Source of the DNA: Caprimulgus europaeus
Taxonomy: Eukaryota > Chordata > Aves > Caprimulgiformes > Caprimulgidae
Assembly (NCBI GenBank): GCA_907165065.1
Contig: OU015533.1
Coordinates: forward strand, 25,808,578 to 25,872,577
Direction of reading: 5' to 3'
DNA length: 64,000 nt
In this document: one piece after another, positions 40,801 through 54,544 of the stretch
Numbering within the stretch: position 1 is the first letter of the stretch
How the letters are laid out: each line of letters starts with the position of its first letter
Made by a program: the position numbers and the translations under genes
The notes under the pieces: model-generated
Seen by the model: the letters and a program-made list of their open reading frames with translations, nothing else
What the model was told of the DNA's origin: nothing
Database searches by the model: none

Positions 40801-43550
40801 TACTTTGGAACATTTTAGAATATATCCTTTCTAGCTGCATATTTTTGACCAGTCAAGACAATAGAAATTGCCATTTTTTCACCTAGATTCCATGTGTGCT
40901 GCCTGTCTTAAACATAGGCACCTCATCCAGTTTTTCTAAACTCCTCATGTTTTTCTAGCAGTATGCTTTTGCCACAGAGGAGTCGCTGCTGAGCAAATGA
41001 GGCACATCCTCTTTCAGAGGGGCTGGATCTGCTCCTTTCTGCACAGCTGTCAGTTCTGAGAATGGTAACCCCTAGTACAGGATGGATGAGACTCCAAGCA
41101 GTTGAACAGCCTGCTAATCGGCAGTCAGCAGAAAGAACACGTTCCTGCTCTCCAGTCCATAGTTATTCAATTAATGAATGACCATTTCTGTGATTAGAAT
41201 TCTTATCCTAGTTATTTAAAGTAGTAACTTTGATGCATTGCATCAACCTTGCAAAAGGAAGACTTGAAGCACCCAGTGTAGTGTGCTCAGTATTTATCAA
41301 AGCAACCCAGGTTTTCACATGAGGAAAGCAATACCAAGTAGAAATACTTTACAAGTAAAGATAGCTCTTTTTTGCTCAGTTCATCCACCACTGATTTCAA
41401 ATCTGGATAATCATAACAAATATTTCTGAAGCAAAACTGTAAAAAGATGGAAAAATAACTGCATTTAGTCTAAGACAGAAAGTATGGGCCTGTTATTCCA
41501 TAACCTCACAAGAATTTAAGCAAAAAATAAGTACATTATGATTGTAAACATGGCCTTTTCTGCCATTTTCCTGCTCTTTCCTTCTGCCATTGGAGTCTTG
41601 ACATAAAATGCAACTGAAACCTACAACTTGAATTTCAAGTAAGTGTTTAAATTTCAGTGAAGCTTGGTATTCAATAAATTAACAGCCCTTCAAATATATT
41701 TATTGTGTTTAGAAGACCACCACTCAAAGAAACCTACATCAACAATTAAAGAACCCAAAGCTTCTCTTCAAAAGGAGCTTCAGTAAATGTGGCTGAAAGT
41801 TTTACTTGAAACAATTAAAATTAAATCATCTGACAAAAACAGTATTTATAAAGCTATTTTTAACCTTTTGAATTTTGTTTCATTTAATAACTTGCCTTTT
41901 ATGCATAAATAGACTTATGACAATAAAAACCAGATTGGTATATTAAATTGTGTTTCTAAACACAGATAAAAAGGTGAAGTACATCACATTTACTCAAATA
42001 CTAGTCTCTTGCTATAAAAATATAAAGCCATAAAAGATACTTAAAAAATTAAAATGTTTGTGCATTTCTTCAGAATTATTTTTCTGATGAATTGTGCACT
42101 TCCTCAAAACAACTTTTTCCCACAAGGTTTCCCAGATTTAAAAAAAATGTTTTAAATTAAAAACCAAAATAAACCCCGCAAAATTCACCTCAGAATTCAC
42201 ACTGCCTAGTCATTTGCCTCTTCAGCTGTGATCAGCTTCACTTCCAGTTTACAAGCACAGTTGATGGGAGCAAAATCCTGGGATGCTTCAGCATCCTCCA
42301 CCTTCTGGGGCAGCGTACTGCACCACTGCACACCTTGCATTAACTTCACTTTCTGCAGGCAGGAAAATTAGGGAACTGATCAAACTAGCAGCCAGAAAGT
42401 GAAAAACAGAACAAAAAAAAAAAAGTCAAAATCCAGTGTGCATCTCCTCAAGTAGTATTTCTTTATGCCTATCCCCAAAAATATCATGTGCTACTTTTCA
42501 TCTTGATTTAACGTAACCTTTTTTAAGACTGCATTTTCAATGGCCAGAAGTTATCTTTTCTTCTGCTACAATTCAAACTCCTATTCATGAACTATACCTA
42601 ACAACCTGTGACCTCTTACAGCAATGTTTAACCTTAGGTGCACAATTAATCTTCACTACAGTCTCAGATAAAGCGCAGGTGTGAGGGGAGCTGGTCCTTG
42701 GAAAATCTGGAACACCCTGGCTCCAGCCATGTCACTGTTTCATTTCATGCATCAGAATGCAGCAATGTCTTCTGCTCTCACAAATTCTTTCCTCTTATTT
42801 TAATTCACTTCTTCAGTACATCATACTTAAGCTCTAACCCAAATCTCTCCCTCTTCACCACCAAGCCCATTAACATCTTTTGTACAAGTGAGCATGTGCA
42901 TGAGAAAGTGGAAGGAGAAGCTATGGGTTTACATTGCAGAGCATGGAAATCCCCAGCAGCTTTTATCTGTTCTTGCAATAGCTCATTCTGCTTTGTCCTA
43001 TTTCTCAGAAGACTCCAGTAAACTTGGGCTTGATCAATGAATAAATATCATGTCATGAACAACATGAAAGTTTTGGGTAAAAGCTGGTCAAACTATTTGA
43101 CAAATGTTTACAAATCCAACTTCTGTTTACAAATTAAAAATCACAATTATATAGCTGTACTTAGCAAATCACATATGAAATCACATCAATTCAAAGACTT
43201 TTTTAATTAATTACTTAACAGTTTGGATACACATTTCAAACTAAACTTTCCATAAGTTATACTTCTTCTCATTTTTACCATTTCTTTGCTAGGGGGTATC
43301 CTGATAATACTTATCAAGCACCAGGCTGTTTCTGCCTCTTAATTAAGTAATTGTTAGTGAACAATATGAAACACTGAGGACCAAACACTGGCTATTTGCA
43401 ACAAAAATCTTCCAAAACCTGACAATTTATAAAGTACTTAAGTAAAAAGCTTTGTCACCTAGATATTAATGGGTGTGTATTTCCTTACAAAATACAATTA
43501 GACTACAGACTTAATTCATTAGCTGCTGGTAAATTATTGATTTGGATGAA

Positions 43551-43720
43551 CTGGGGTTGTTTAGAACAGAGAAAAGGAGGATGAGGGGAGACCTTATCAC
43601 TCTCTACAACTACCTAGTGCTTAGGGACACGGTTTAATTTGGGACTTGTCAGTGTGAGGTTAATGACTGGAATTTATGACCTTAAAGGCCTTTTTCAACC
43701 TAGGCAACCCTGTGATTCTA
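43551..43720 (+). mobile_element. CR1 LINE remnant with internal deletion
   Basis: The first part (43551-43611) matches the CR1 stretch encoding [18 protein letters not shown] residues. The second part (about 43640-43720) matches the extreme 3' end, with a TTAATGACTGG-like and a CCTTTTTCAACCTAGGC-like stretch and the tail CCCTGTGATTCTA. Several hundred bases that normally lie between these parts are missing, so the element has been internally deleted. Confidence 0.8.
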
Positions 43721-44148
43721 AGCTTCATTGACTGTCCAGTTGAGAAACATTACCTACAGAAGGATACCAACAGCATAGATGCCAGGTAATAACAATAATT
43801 GTGTACTGGACTTCTACTCTGGAAGTTAATAGTACAATGTCAACCCAAATATTTTTTTTTTCCAGCAAAGGTAATCTGAAGCAATTTATTCAACTTGTTT
43901 GCTTTGAGAAAGGAGAAAAACAAAATAGGGAGAGGTTTTGGTTTTTTCCCCTCAAAGGAGAAATACTCGTTAGAGAGGATAAATTATGAATAATGAGCAA
44001 GTGTTTGCAAATAAAAAACAAAATGAAGAGGGGACAACAATATTTTTACTTTTTCCTGCCAGATTTTTCCTTGGTTTTGTCAAATATTTAACAAAAAATC
44101 CAATATTAGGCCATTTCCATATAAGCATTCTTTACAACTATGTCCACA

Positions 44149-44193
44149 ATAAATAAATAAATAAATAGATAGATAGATAAATAAATAAATTAA
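44149..44193. repeat. Tetranucleotide repeat (AAAT)n with interspersed AGAT units
   Basis: Runs of AATA/AAAT units surround three ATAG/GATA units in the middle. It is a simple sequence repeat without coding potential. Confidence 0.95.
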
Positions 44194-47100
44194 ACCTCTG
44201 GTGTTCCAGCTTTGGCTTTTCTGAAAGCTTGTGCCCTGCTCACCAGTTAAAGCTATTGAAAAGCTTAAATCTTACTTTCAGAAGCAGCCTGTGTACACAG
44301 GTGCCAAGTACTATTCATGTTTCCTTAAAAAGAGGTTGCTACAATGATTACTTAATAGAGGATGCATTCTTGCTATTCGGAACCTTACTAGAGAGGTAGC
44401 AGGCTTCAATAGTAACACTAACAAAGCTGGCCACGATACATTAATTGCAATTCCTAACAATAACCTTCAGTTCTTTCCAACTAGTCTGCTTTTTCTTGAT
44501 GAAGTGATTTCTGTGACTCTTTATCCAGATGTGCCACTCTAAAGCCTAGAAATCTTCCTCACCTCTTTATTTTCTCCGTGTTCCATTTAAGTGTGTTCTG
44601 CTGATAAAAAACCCCTCCTTTTCTGTTCACATTTAAGTATCCAGCTGCAGAACTATGGTTTCATTCTACCTATTATGAAACAAAAAAATTCAGGATGTCA
44701 TCATTGCAAACACCCTAGACTGAGCAAGAGGAGATTGCATATATATGAATATTTTGAATCCTGTTTGAGTAGAAAGACAGAAAATTTTAAGAACTTACTT
44801 CACAGATTTCTTCCCTCCCTTTCATCGCTCCACTCCCTCTACTATGAAGTATCCTAAAGAAAATGGAGGCCCCTGGGTGGAAGTCACAAACTTCCACACA
44901 ATATGTTCTGACTTCTAATTATGTCGTTACAGAATGCCTGAAGATAGCAAAAGGGAAACCAGCACACTAGAGACCTGCTCTCTCTGTCTCTTCTTCTAGC
45001 TCAGTAAAAGTATAAATATTACACAAGTGAACAGCTAACAAAAAAAAACCCAAACAAAAAGTCCAAAAAAGAACACACCACAATAATCTCAGAAGTCCCT
45101 AGACCTGGAAACATCCTTTAATCACCTGAACACAGACCTCATACACCATCCAGAGCAACCACATACATTAACAAGTGGTATCACCAAATACATCATACTA
45201 CAAATTCTTGTCCAGTCAAAAATTTGACATTTTCACAAGTTGACTACCGGGGTTGTTTTGCCTACTGAGCTTTCATAGTCATATCCTTTCCTCGGGTAGC
45301 TTCTATAACATACTGTATGAATTTGAAAATCTCAGTTCTTAAAGAAGCTGTATTTCTCTATTCATAGAGTATTCAAAATACTTCCTCTTCTCCTCCCAAG
45401 ATCAGCACTGCTCAGTCATAGACAAAGAACTTTTTTGTAATGAATTCAGCCTTTCATTTGCCCTGACTGCTGGTGTCAATGCAAAAATCACTCTCCTTAC
45501 ACCTGTACAGATCAAAAAGTACCCTGCTTTCCTCACTTCCAAAAAAAAAAATAAAAAAAAAAATAAATTCCTTACAGGAACAAAAAACATACATGAAAGA
45601 GGGAAGTTACTCAGTTCATTTTCCTTTCAAAGACATGTTATGAGCACTGCTCAGAATCCAACATAACAGAAAGCATATGAAAAACCATACAGTTTCTTGG
45701 CTGAACATTCTGGGTGAGACCTCCAGAACATCTCTGGCTCTTTAGCCTATAGACGGAGAAAAACATATATAAACTCCAGCTTCAGCAGTAGGGCTTCAAC
45801 AAAGCTACCACAGTGAACTACAGTTCTCAGTTTACTCAGCTCCTCTGGCAGGAATCATCAGTGACCTTCAATAAAAAAGGCAAATTCAAGATTTCCACTA
45901 AGAGCTCAGCTAGGCTTGGGTCTCAAAGTCAAGTGATCAACATGGAATTGCTCACAACCCCATATCACTTCCCCAATAATTTTTTCCTTTTAGCTTACAG
46001 TATACTCTTCTCCTTCAGAATGTCCTTGTAAGTAACCTTGCAGTAGTGATGCTGCTACCCCCTAAATGCTCTCAAATCGCAAAAGATGACCATACATTAA
46101 CAATAACGTCTTCTAAAGGAGAAGAAATTACAATTATGGTGCCATGTGAAAATTTGCAATCTGATATAGAAATGGCTCTGTCTTGAAACAATAGAGCTCC
46201 CTACCAGGAGTCAAAGTAGTTTTGTCCAGTGAAACAAGCACACCAGATCTTGCTTCTCACTTTACCTACCAATGTGAAACAGCAGGAGGGGAAATATGCA
46301 GCACTAAAGACGCTTGGAAGAGAATGCAAGATCTTTGAAGCTGAAAGCACCTTACAAACATCATCTTGGAACAAAGAACTAGCCAGCTTGAAATGTGACA
46401 AGCTTGTATTCATAGCGATAAAAAGCACAAACAAAAAGAATCACAAAAAAAATATAAAAGGAAAAGTATTCTAGCACTTAAAGAAATAAAACAAGTTTTA
46501 AATGTCATAGTAGTGACATGTCACACATTGTTTTCCAAATGTTAGTAACAATATTTTCTGCCTGGTGGTCTTTAAACACATGCTGAAGAATAGCAAGCAA
46601 ATTTATTCAAAGGTCCTAAAATGACAGTAATTTTTTTAAGTCTGTATGAAAAACAAGCTGTCAGTCTGCATCTATTTTGTGACTACGGGATAATCCAAAC
46701 AACACGGCTTTGAGAAAAGAGCTTTGTTGAAGTGATACTCTGATGCGCCTTCCAAGCATCTTGGACAAAGAGCCCTAGGCTCCATAGCTTCTACTTCTCT
46801 TCCTCCTCCTTGATGGTGGAATAATAAAAAATTGGTACACTAGCTTAGGTTTACTTCTTAAGTAAGATTCTGGTAACTATGGCCTCCTGCTTCCTCTTTT
46901 CCAGGAAGTCATATCAGTAGCTGATCAGGATCTCCCCTCAGCACTTAAGAGAAGAAACATTACCAGTTCTAGAGCTCACCACATCTTCCACGCACAATGC
47001 AATGTCAAATTTTGCCCCTTGCAGACAGAACTAAGCAAAGAGGCAAATATTGTACCATTAAAAAATGCTTATTTCAGGTCAAGTCAGAATTATGAAGACC

Positions 47101-47792
47101 TACATTAAAAGTAACTCAATGTAAAATTACCTAATATACAAGATAGATTAATATAAACTGGACAAAGTAACCCAAGTGAAGCCTAAGAGCGCACGATGTT
47201 AACCACCCTAATCTTTCCCTAGGGATAGCTGTTAGTGAAGGAATAGTTAGCAATGTGACAGAGTTGGAATGCCCTCTTCTAAGAATGAAACATGGGTTAA
47301 AACATTGGCTCATCAATTTATGAAATATATGTATTAAAGAAAGTTTTACAGAGGTATTTACTAACAACTTATTTTGACTCCTATACATTTCCAAACAAAG
47401 AGCAAAGTTTGTTACATGTTCTAAAGTTGTTTTCTAAAAAGTATCTCTCCCGAATGTTTAGGGTGCTTCATATACATTTTTCAAGTGTATTTTACCCTTG
47501 ATCATTAAATCAGCACACAGAGCAAATTAGCATGAAGGGATAGTAATTTCCCATGTAATGGAAAAAAGCTTATTGCAAAGTGATCATAAAACTAAATGTA
47601 ACCCTACGTATGGAGTGTAAGAGGCTGACAATGAATTTTATGTTATGAATGATGACATGTGCTTACAAATATTATCTGAAAGACTACAACAAAATAACTC
47701 CAAAATGCTATCAGAAACATTAATAGTTTAGGACATTTGAGACAATGTTCCTTTTTAGGGTATCTTTATTAGGATCCCCATTACAAACTGCA

Positions 47793-47877
47793 TTTTTGTT
47801 GGTTGTTTTTTGTTAGGTGGTTTGTTGTTTTTATTTTGTGGATGTGTGTTGTTTTGAGGTTTGTTTGGTTGGTTTTA
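47793..47877. repeat. GT-rich low-complexity tract
   Basis: About 85 bases of G and T with very few C, built of GGTTG, TTTGTT and GGTGG-like units, similar in make-up to the tract near 11.5 kb. Confidence 0.85.
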
Positions 47878-50800
47878 TCTACAAAAAACACCTTAGCAGA
47901 AGCTATCAGCTTTGACAGAACACCAAAATTCTGGCACTGAACCATAAATTGACCATTACCATAAAAAGAACTGCTAAATGAGAAACCATGTGCTCAGTAT
48001 AAAACTAATTTCATGCTTTCAAAAGCACACAGTGGCTTCTAGCAAGATAGTGGCCCTGGGACTTGCAAAGACAGATTGGCTAATACAAATGGTGTGTGCT
48101 CCTGATGCAGTCTGCTTAGCCAAGCTTTACATGTACTGGCAGTAAATGGAAATTCTCGAATCTTCTGTCAAACAAATACACACTTATCTATAACTTTAGA
48201 GCTGAAAGCTATAAAACAGCTGCCTCATAAATATATTTAGCAGGAAAATGCATGAGCTGTCCTAGTTCCTCATAAAAAAAAAAAAACAAACCCACAGCAG
48301 TCTTCACATAGTAAGCATAGACATTTCTACAGCAAGCAAGACAAACATTTTAATAAGTATAAATATTTTCCAGCATCTTTCCTTCTTTTATTAAAAAATT
48401 ACTATCAGCAAACACATATAATAATAGCAGGTCTCAGCACAAACTAAACATATTAGCAGAAGAGTAATGCTTAATAAGTAACTCGGTTGTAATATTTTTT
48501 TGTGTTCTGCTATAGGTTAAATTCTCAGTAAAAAACTTTAAAAAAAAAAAATACACAAGTACAAAGTCTATTTAGTTTATGATAATGCTTCTTTCGAGCT
48601 TAAAGATTTACTACTAGAACTTCCTGGGCTACCTTTAACACACTATCTGTTCCCTTAAATAAAACTTACTGCACTAAATCTCAAATTTAACTGGTTAGGG
48701 AGAAGCAACAGTAATTTTATACCCTTCTCAACGCAAGTTGCCAGTACAAATGAATTACTGGAAGCTATCCTGGGCATGACAGGTCATAACTTTTAATATT
48801 AACAATGACAGACATATGGAAAATGTCAAATCCAGTATACAATTTATTTAATTCTTTACTTTCTTAGTTTATCTGGAGAATCTGACAGCTCTTGTGTTTT
48901 ACATATCACTATAACTCTAATTTGAAACTTAACAAGCTAGAAAGCAAGCTCTGGTAAGAGGTATTTAGTCAAACTGTTAATTAGCTTCTTTCTATAACAA
49001 TAATACAGCATCACTGACATGTTCCAAAAACATTTAAAATGCATAGGAAGTCACCTACTGGAAAGATGCCCTCTGCAAACAGCAAGCAAGAAAAGGGAGC
49101 TTGCCACATATTTAGAGTTACTTTTAACAGTGAAATAAGAAGAGAAGAAAAATATGCATAATATGCCTTGCCATTTTTCTTTTCCTTTCCACTGGAATAA
49201 CTAAAGTACAAGTGACATGCACACAGAAATAATGTCAAACATGTAAGCTGTTAATATATCACAAAGCAATTCAGTGAAGTTTAATAAAAGAAAAAAAATC
49301 ATGCTCACCTCTACTGGGAAGTCCACTCCACATTATGGCAACACTATTTAAGCAGCTTAAACAGCAACCAAGTTACATAAACAAAACTTCCAGTATGTGA
49401 CCAATATGATCTACGGTGCTACAGAGACGGCTCCAGCCCTGATCATCTGTGTGACAGTACACTGTTACACCAGTGCAGCCTCAAACCTTCCCAGATGCCG
49501 GCTTATTGCGCTGCTCATTGAAAATCCTTCACACGCTGGCAACATTTTAGGGAAGGACAAGCACACTCTGAGTCATTTGTAAAGAAAGCAAAGCAATTTC
49601 AGTTCTGTATCTTCATGCGTACTGAAACACAGAGCACTGTCAAAGTAGAAGTCTGAGGTGAATTTATGCTGAGAAACCGGCAACCCAAGCCTTCATTATC
49701 AATGCACGGAATCAGCTACAGTGATCAAATTCAAACAAACCATTAAAAAAAAAAATAATTATGAAAGGCTCTACAGATTCAGCTCCAAACCACACAGAAT
49801 GAAGAATCATCTATCTAGACTGTGTAAATGTTAAAAATAGCTCTGTCTTTTCTACAATGAACACGAGAGAGAGGAGAATCAGTAGCCTGTATTCTGACAA
49901 GATTCGTTATTGGAAAAAAAATCCACCAATAAAAACTGATGATTCCTTACAGCTTTTCTAAATTAGATTAATTTACAATTATGCAAATTAACAAATAAGT
50001 ACTTTTTAACCATATAACAGACAAAGTCTATTATACATAAACAAATAGGATATCTATTAAAGAGAAGCATAAATATTTGGATGAAAAATTTTAGAACACT
50101 GACTCAAATACCTGTACAGTCCAGCAGTTTAAATATTTTTACTAGAAAATAACAACTACAAGCGTGACATTACATGACCAATGCCTTTGTCTTTCAAAAC
50201 CAATAATATTTTTAAATTACTTACTATGAAAAACTTCCATGGTTTATTAAATTCATACTCTTCCTACTCCCACACAGACTTCCCACTATGTAAATCTGTC
50301 TTTTCAGGTACTTTATACGTTTTCTTTCCCAGAAAAGGTAAGAGAGCATGGGTTGCTGAGCATACTCACAACCACAGAAATACACAGTGTGACAAGAATG
50401 GGATGTAACAACTAGGTTGTTTGCAAAGGAACAGAAAAACACAGGGGTTTTTATTGTAATACCTGTACACTTATCCAAATATACTACTGTGTCATGAGAC
50501 AATTATGAGAGAAATTTTGGCAGGATCTGATTCCAGATGAGCATACCTACCATACAGAGAGAGTGTATCTGATTTGCTTTTGCAAGATAAAAATAATAAA
50601 CAAATCTGACTATTTTTTTTCAGTCATTTTAATACAGAAATCACTGTTGGAAATGCACACTGAATGAAAGTGATGACTCTGCATTTATAGTTCCCCTTTC
50701 ATCTCAGCAGTCTACACCTGTAAACTGTGGGTCACAGCCTTTAAAGAGATGGTGAAGAAACAATTGCAGCAACATGAACTCAACTGATTTCAGCTCTCCA

Positions 50801-51341
50801 GAACATTGCTTGTGCTGTTTAAACTACAAGGGAGACCCTCCAACCTGAGCACAAGTTGTCATCACCACTCGGCTTGAAATCATGGCAGGTGAGCATCTGT
50901 ATTTTTAGTCCTAGACTCTAGAACACCTGATTATCTGATGTTCTTTACCACAGCATAACTGCCCCTGAAGAGAGGTTAAACTCTCCAAGAAGGAATTTTG
51001 CAAAGAATTTTGATTCAAGAATATATTATGCAAACTAACAGCGAAGAGTGCCATCTGTGGTACTTGATTTTATTTTGAAACCCTTCATCTCTCCACCCAA
51101 AGGACCACCTCTCATGAACTGCTTTTTTCCATACTAGCCCCATACTCCGTTTGTTTGCTTACAAATGTCATCCATATGCTCTCTACCTCCAAGAGAATGA
51201 AGTGGAGGTTATAAATGACTAATTGGTCTGATAAACTTTACCAACTTCAAAAAAGGTTAGGCTTTCTTTTTTTCATTAGAGAATTTTTGGATGTTTTGCT
51301 CTAATGCAACTTGCCAATTACTTGAAAACAATGAACTTCAA

Positions 51342-51956
51342 TGTCCTGGTTTTTAGCTGAGATAAAGCCAGTTTTCTTTTTAGTAGCTAGAATAGCGCTG
51401 TGTTTTGGTTTCAGCCTGGGATTTGTCATGAGAAGAACATTGATAACATACCAATGTTTTCAGTTGTCACTGGCAGTCAAAGGACTTCATGTTTTGCTAG
51501 TCTACAAGTGCAAGGGCTGGCGGCGTGGCAAGGAATATTTAAATAAAGCTAGATTGACATTTGTATATGCTAATGGGGTATTCCATATCACGTAACATCA
51601 TGTTCAGTATATTAACGAGGGTTTCTCTCTCTCTCTCTTGCTCAGGATCTTGCTTTCCCAGGATTGCGGTTTTGGTTTCAGGGATGTCGCTCCTCCAGGA
51701 TCGTTATCTGAGAACAGGCCGGGCTTGGTCAGCAATTGCACCGTGCATCATTCATTTGCATATTTTATTATCATCATTATTATTTTAGTAACATTATTAT
51801 TTTAAGTTTTCTTTTATTTCAATTATTAAATTGTTCTCATCTCAACCTACAAGTCTCCTTAAGCTCCCAATTCTCTCAACTGTTCCCTGTGGGAGGGAGT
51901 GAGCAAGCAGCTGTTTTTGGTTGCTAGCCAAGTGCTAGCCAAATGAAATCACCACA
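51342..51956 (+). mobile_element. Solo LTR of an avian endogenous retrovirus (ERV-L-like)
   Basis: The 615-base segment starts TGTCCTGGTTTTTAGCTGAG and ends AAATGAAATCACCACA, the terminal pattern of a widespread bird LTR family. Internal landmarks are a TAGTAGCTAGAATAGCGCTG stretch, a GGTATTCCATATCA stretch, a TATATTAA box-like sequence near 51608, a TC-rich run, a GAGCAATTGCA-like stretch, an ATTAAA polyadenylation signal at 51825-51830, and a GGGAGTGAGCAAGCAGCTG stretch near the 3' end. A CTTCA repeat flanks it at 51336-51340 and 51957-51961, with one extra A on the left, consistent with a 5-base target-site duplication. No gag, pol or env sequence lies beside it, so the internal region was lost by LTR-LTR recombination. 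The family name is from memory. Confidence 0.8.
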
Positions 51957-54544
51957 CTTCATTAAACAGTAATTTTCTTTTTTTTTTTTTTTTCCTTGAA
52001 GACTACCAGTAACTACACACACCATCCACTTATTATTTTTATGAGTTTTACCAGTACTTTCATAGTGCAGTTACTCAAGTGTAGAAAAAAGTATTATGGT
52101 TACAGTTTGTACCTATTAACAAACAAGAAACCATCTTTAATGTCAGCTCTGTCCCTTGATATTAACTCTTATCATCAACAATTTGTAAGGAGTACTAAGT
52201 GCACCAAATCAATATAATAAATTATCTTCATTTCTGAGCAGCTAATCATGAGTACTGTGAAAGAAAAATAACAATCACTTATCATAAATACATTTTGTAT
52301 TTTAAGAAAAATCCTTACATATTTCTTGAGTTCTGGAAGATACTCAAGTGATTGAAAGAATGTGGAACCATCAACCAAATGCAATCTTGTTCAAAAAAAC
52401 ACTGAATAAGAAAAGAAGTTCAGCATACTTTGTAGTAAGCAGTGAAATACCAACAGTTTCTCAACAGCTCTCTAACCTAATTTGCATTACAGGAATGTAA
52501 CTCTTATTATTATTACACTGGAGAAAGGTAATAGTTTTGCTTTTCAGCAAAAGAGAGTAATCTTTTCAAAACAGTGTAGCAAAATAGGATAGTAAATCAG
52601 GGAGCAACCTCCCTTTCACACGGGGGGCAGAGGGAGAAAGCCCTAAGGTGTCACTCCACTTTGTGCGCCCACAGCAACAGCTTTTTTCAAACTGCTTTCC
52701 AAAAGGTTGGGCTGGAGGTAGCAGATGTGGAAGGCAGAACAAGCACTGACCTTCTACAAGTCTAAAAAGGGTTTTGGCATAACACAAGAGTAAGCTCACA
52801 GTGTTGTCTACTATCCTCCTCTTCTCTATGTAGTCTTACATACCAACTCTATAGCTATGCATGCACGCATTCACTAGGACTCTGCTCACAAATTTTTTCA
52901 AGATACTTTTGGTCACTGCTTAGCATTCCTCTGAGTACTTGGTAGAATAATTCATAAAGATCTTCTGTAATAAAAGTCATATTATCCTTGTTCTTTTTTT
53001 AGAAAAATGAAAGACAAACATTGATAAGGAATTTGAGGACCTAGATCAAGAGGCGTGATTCTGTTCTCCATTAAGATGGGACACAGTAGTCTTAGATGGC
53101 AATTAAGCTACCTGTCAGAAAGCTAGTCTTTGCCCAGCTAAGGATTCAAATCTACAGATAAAGACTTCCATTTAGGATGAGATTCTTCCGATAATTAAAA
53201 TCCAAGGAAAACTCCACTGAAATCAGAGCAATGCACTGCAGTTTCATTCCGCTGTAACAGACCATCGTTTAATCCTGCAATGACCTAGTCACTCGGCAAG
53301 GTAATTCCTTTACAGTTTCATTTTAAAAAAACCCCAACCAACCAACCAAAAAGTCCTCCTCCTATGCACCAGGCCAAAGATAGGCATGTGGATTTAAGGC
53401 TAGCTGGAATACTTTCAGAATAATTTCTCAACGACTATCAATAGTCAGTTTTACTCTTTGAGAGAAAGAAAAAGTCAAATGTTTAGAAAATTAATTATTA
53501 ATCTAAATTAGATGCTTAACAAGGTCCTTTTCATTTGACATAGCTGAAGACACTATTCACACTTCCTAACTCTAGACATTTGGCAAACTAATATGCAAGT
53601 TAGCTACTTACTCCATGGATCCTTTGAAGGATAATTCTGAGCACTGTAATTGTAAGCCTCCCTGTCTCCATTAACTTGAAAGGATGCCTAGATTTCCAAC
53701 TTAATAGGGCACCACACAAGGAAGCAAAGCAGTTCTAATCTCTATTGCCAAAAGTGAAAGAAAGCTGCCTTCTCCATACTCCCTGTTCTCCCATGTCCAA
53801 CATCGCTGTTTTACCTTCTTCCTTGCACTAGCATCACCAGGCCCTTTTTGTGACCTGATTTAAGTCACCAAGACAGCAGAAGCCTAGTCGTTTATGTATT
53901 TATTTTGCTAGTTTAACAAATCCCTGGCTGTCATTGCTGTGAGCCAGACAACACAACTGTGTGTTGATAATCTCTTGGGAAATCATCCTGTGATTATTTC
54001 CTCGGTATCACAGGGGAACACACTAACTGCTAGGACTGCTCCTTACAGAGTCCCAGCATCGGGGCCCACAGCATTCCCAAAACTCACCTTCAAGGTCAGG
54101 GATTTCAAGAGCAAAAGGTAGATCTGCTACCAGAGGACTGATGTCCCAATCCAGCCAAACCTACAGACAGATCTTCAAACGGGCATTAATGAGTGGCATC
54201 TGCTGTTTAGAATGGCGAGGGTCCTGGGGAAAAAAGTTATTCTGCTTTGGTCCCCTCCAGAATGTGGGCAGTTTCCACAAAAAAACCAAAACAAAACAAA
54301 AAAAAACCCCACAAAAAAACCAACAACAACAAAACCCACAACCCAAAACACAACCCCCTGCCCCCCAAAAAAAAAAAAAAAAGAGAGAAACTACTCTATC
54401 CATTTCCAGGGATCTGTAAAATTTGGATTTTGATCGGTATTTCTAGTACACTCTTAAAACACAAACTGTCCCCATCTCAGTGTGGGGGCAAAGGAGAGAG
54501 AATAGGGGATTCATCGCTAGCTACCACCGCATGGAACAAGTACC
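51957..54544. other. Intronic DNA between the LTR and the CpG island
   Basis: Starts with a T-rich run near 51976-51993 and ends with the A/C-rich tract. No exon, RNA gene or further mobile element is recognised. Confidence 0.55.
54276..54382. repeat. A/C-rich low-complexity tract beside the CpG island
   Basis: About 105 bases nearly free of G and T, composed of AAAAC, AACAAC and CCCC units and ending in 16 A. It lies 160-270 bases from the CpG island edge. Frames through it give lysine/asparagine/proline-rich peptides that are artefacts. Confidence 0.9.

Larger units (their letters stand above)
34223..43550. other. AT-rich intronic DNA, no gene recognised
   Basis: Holds the T27 tract, the nested hairpin at 36.3 kb, the CTCF motif at 37.46 kb and the TA/CA microsatellite at 37.8 kb. 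No exon seen; a 107-codon frame at 42698-43021 has no recognisable domain. Confidence 0.6.
43721..51341. other. AT-rich intronic DNA, no gene recognised
   Basis: Holds the AAAT repeat near 44.15 kb, an A-rich run at 45541-45567 and the GT-rich tract near 47.8 kb. A somewhat more GC-rich patch at 49400-49570 (several CpG) stands out but contains no recognisable exon. Confidence 0.6.

Noticed and set aside
52612..52632. ACACGGGGGGCAGAG as a possible CTCF site
   Set aside because: At least four consensus positions fail, including the central A of the AG pair.
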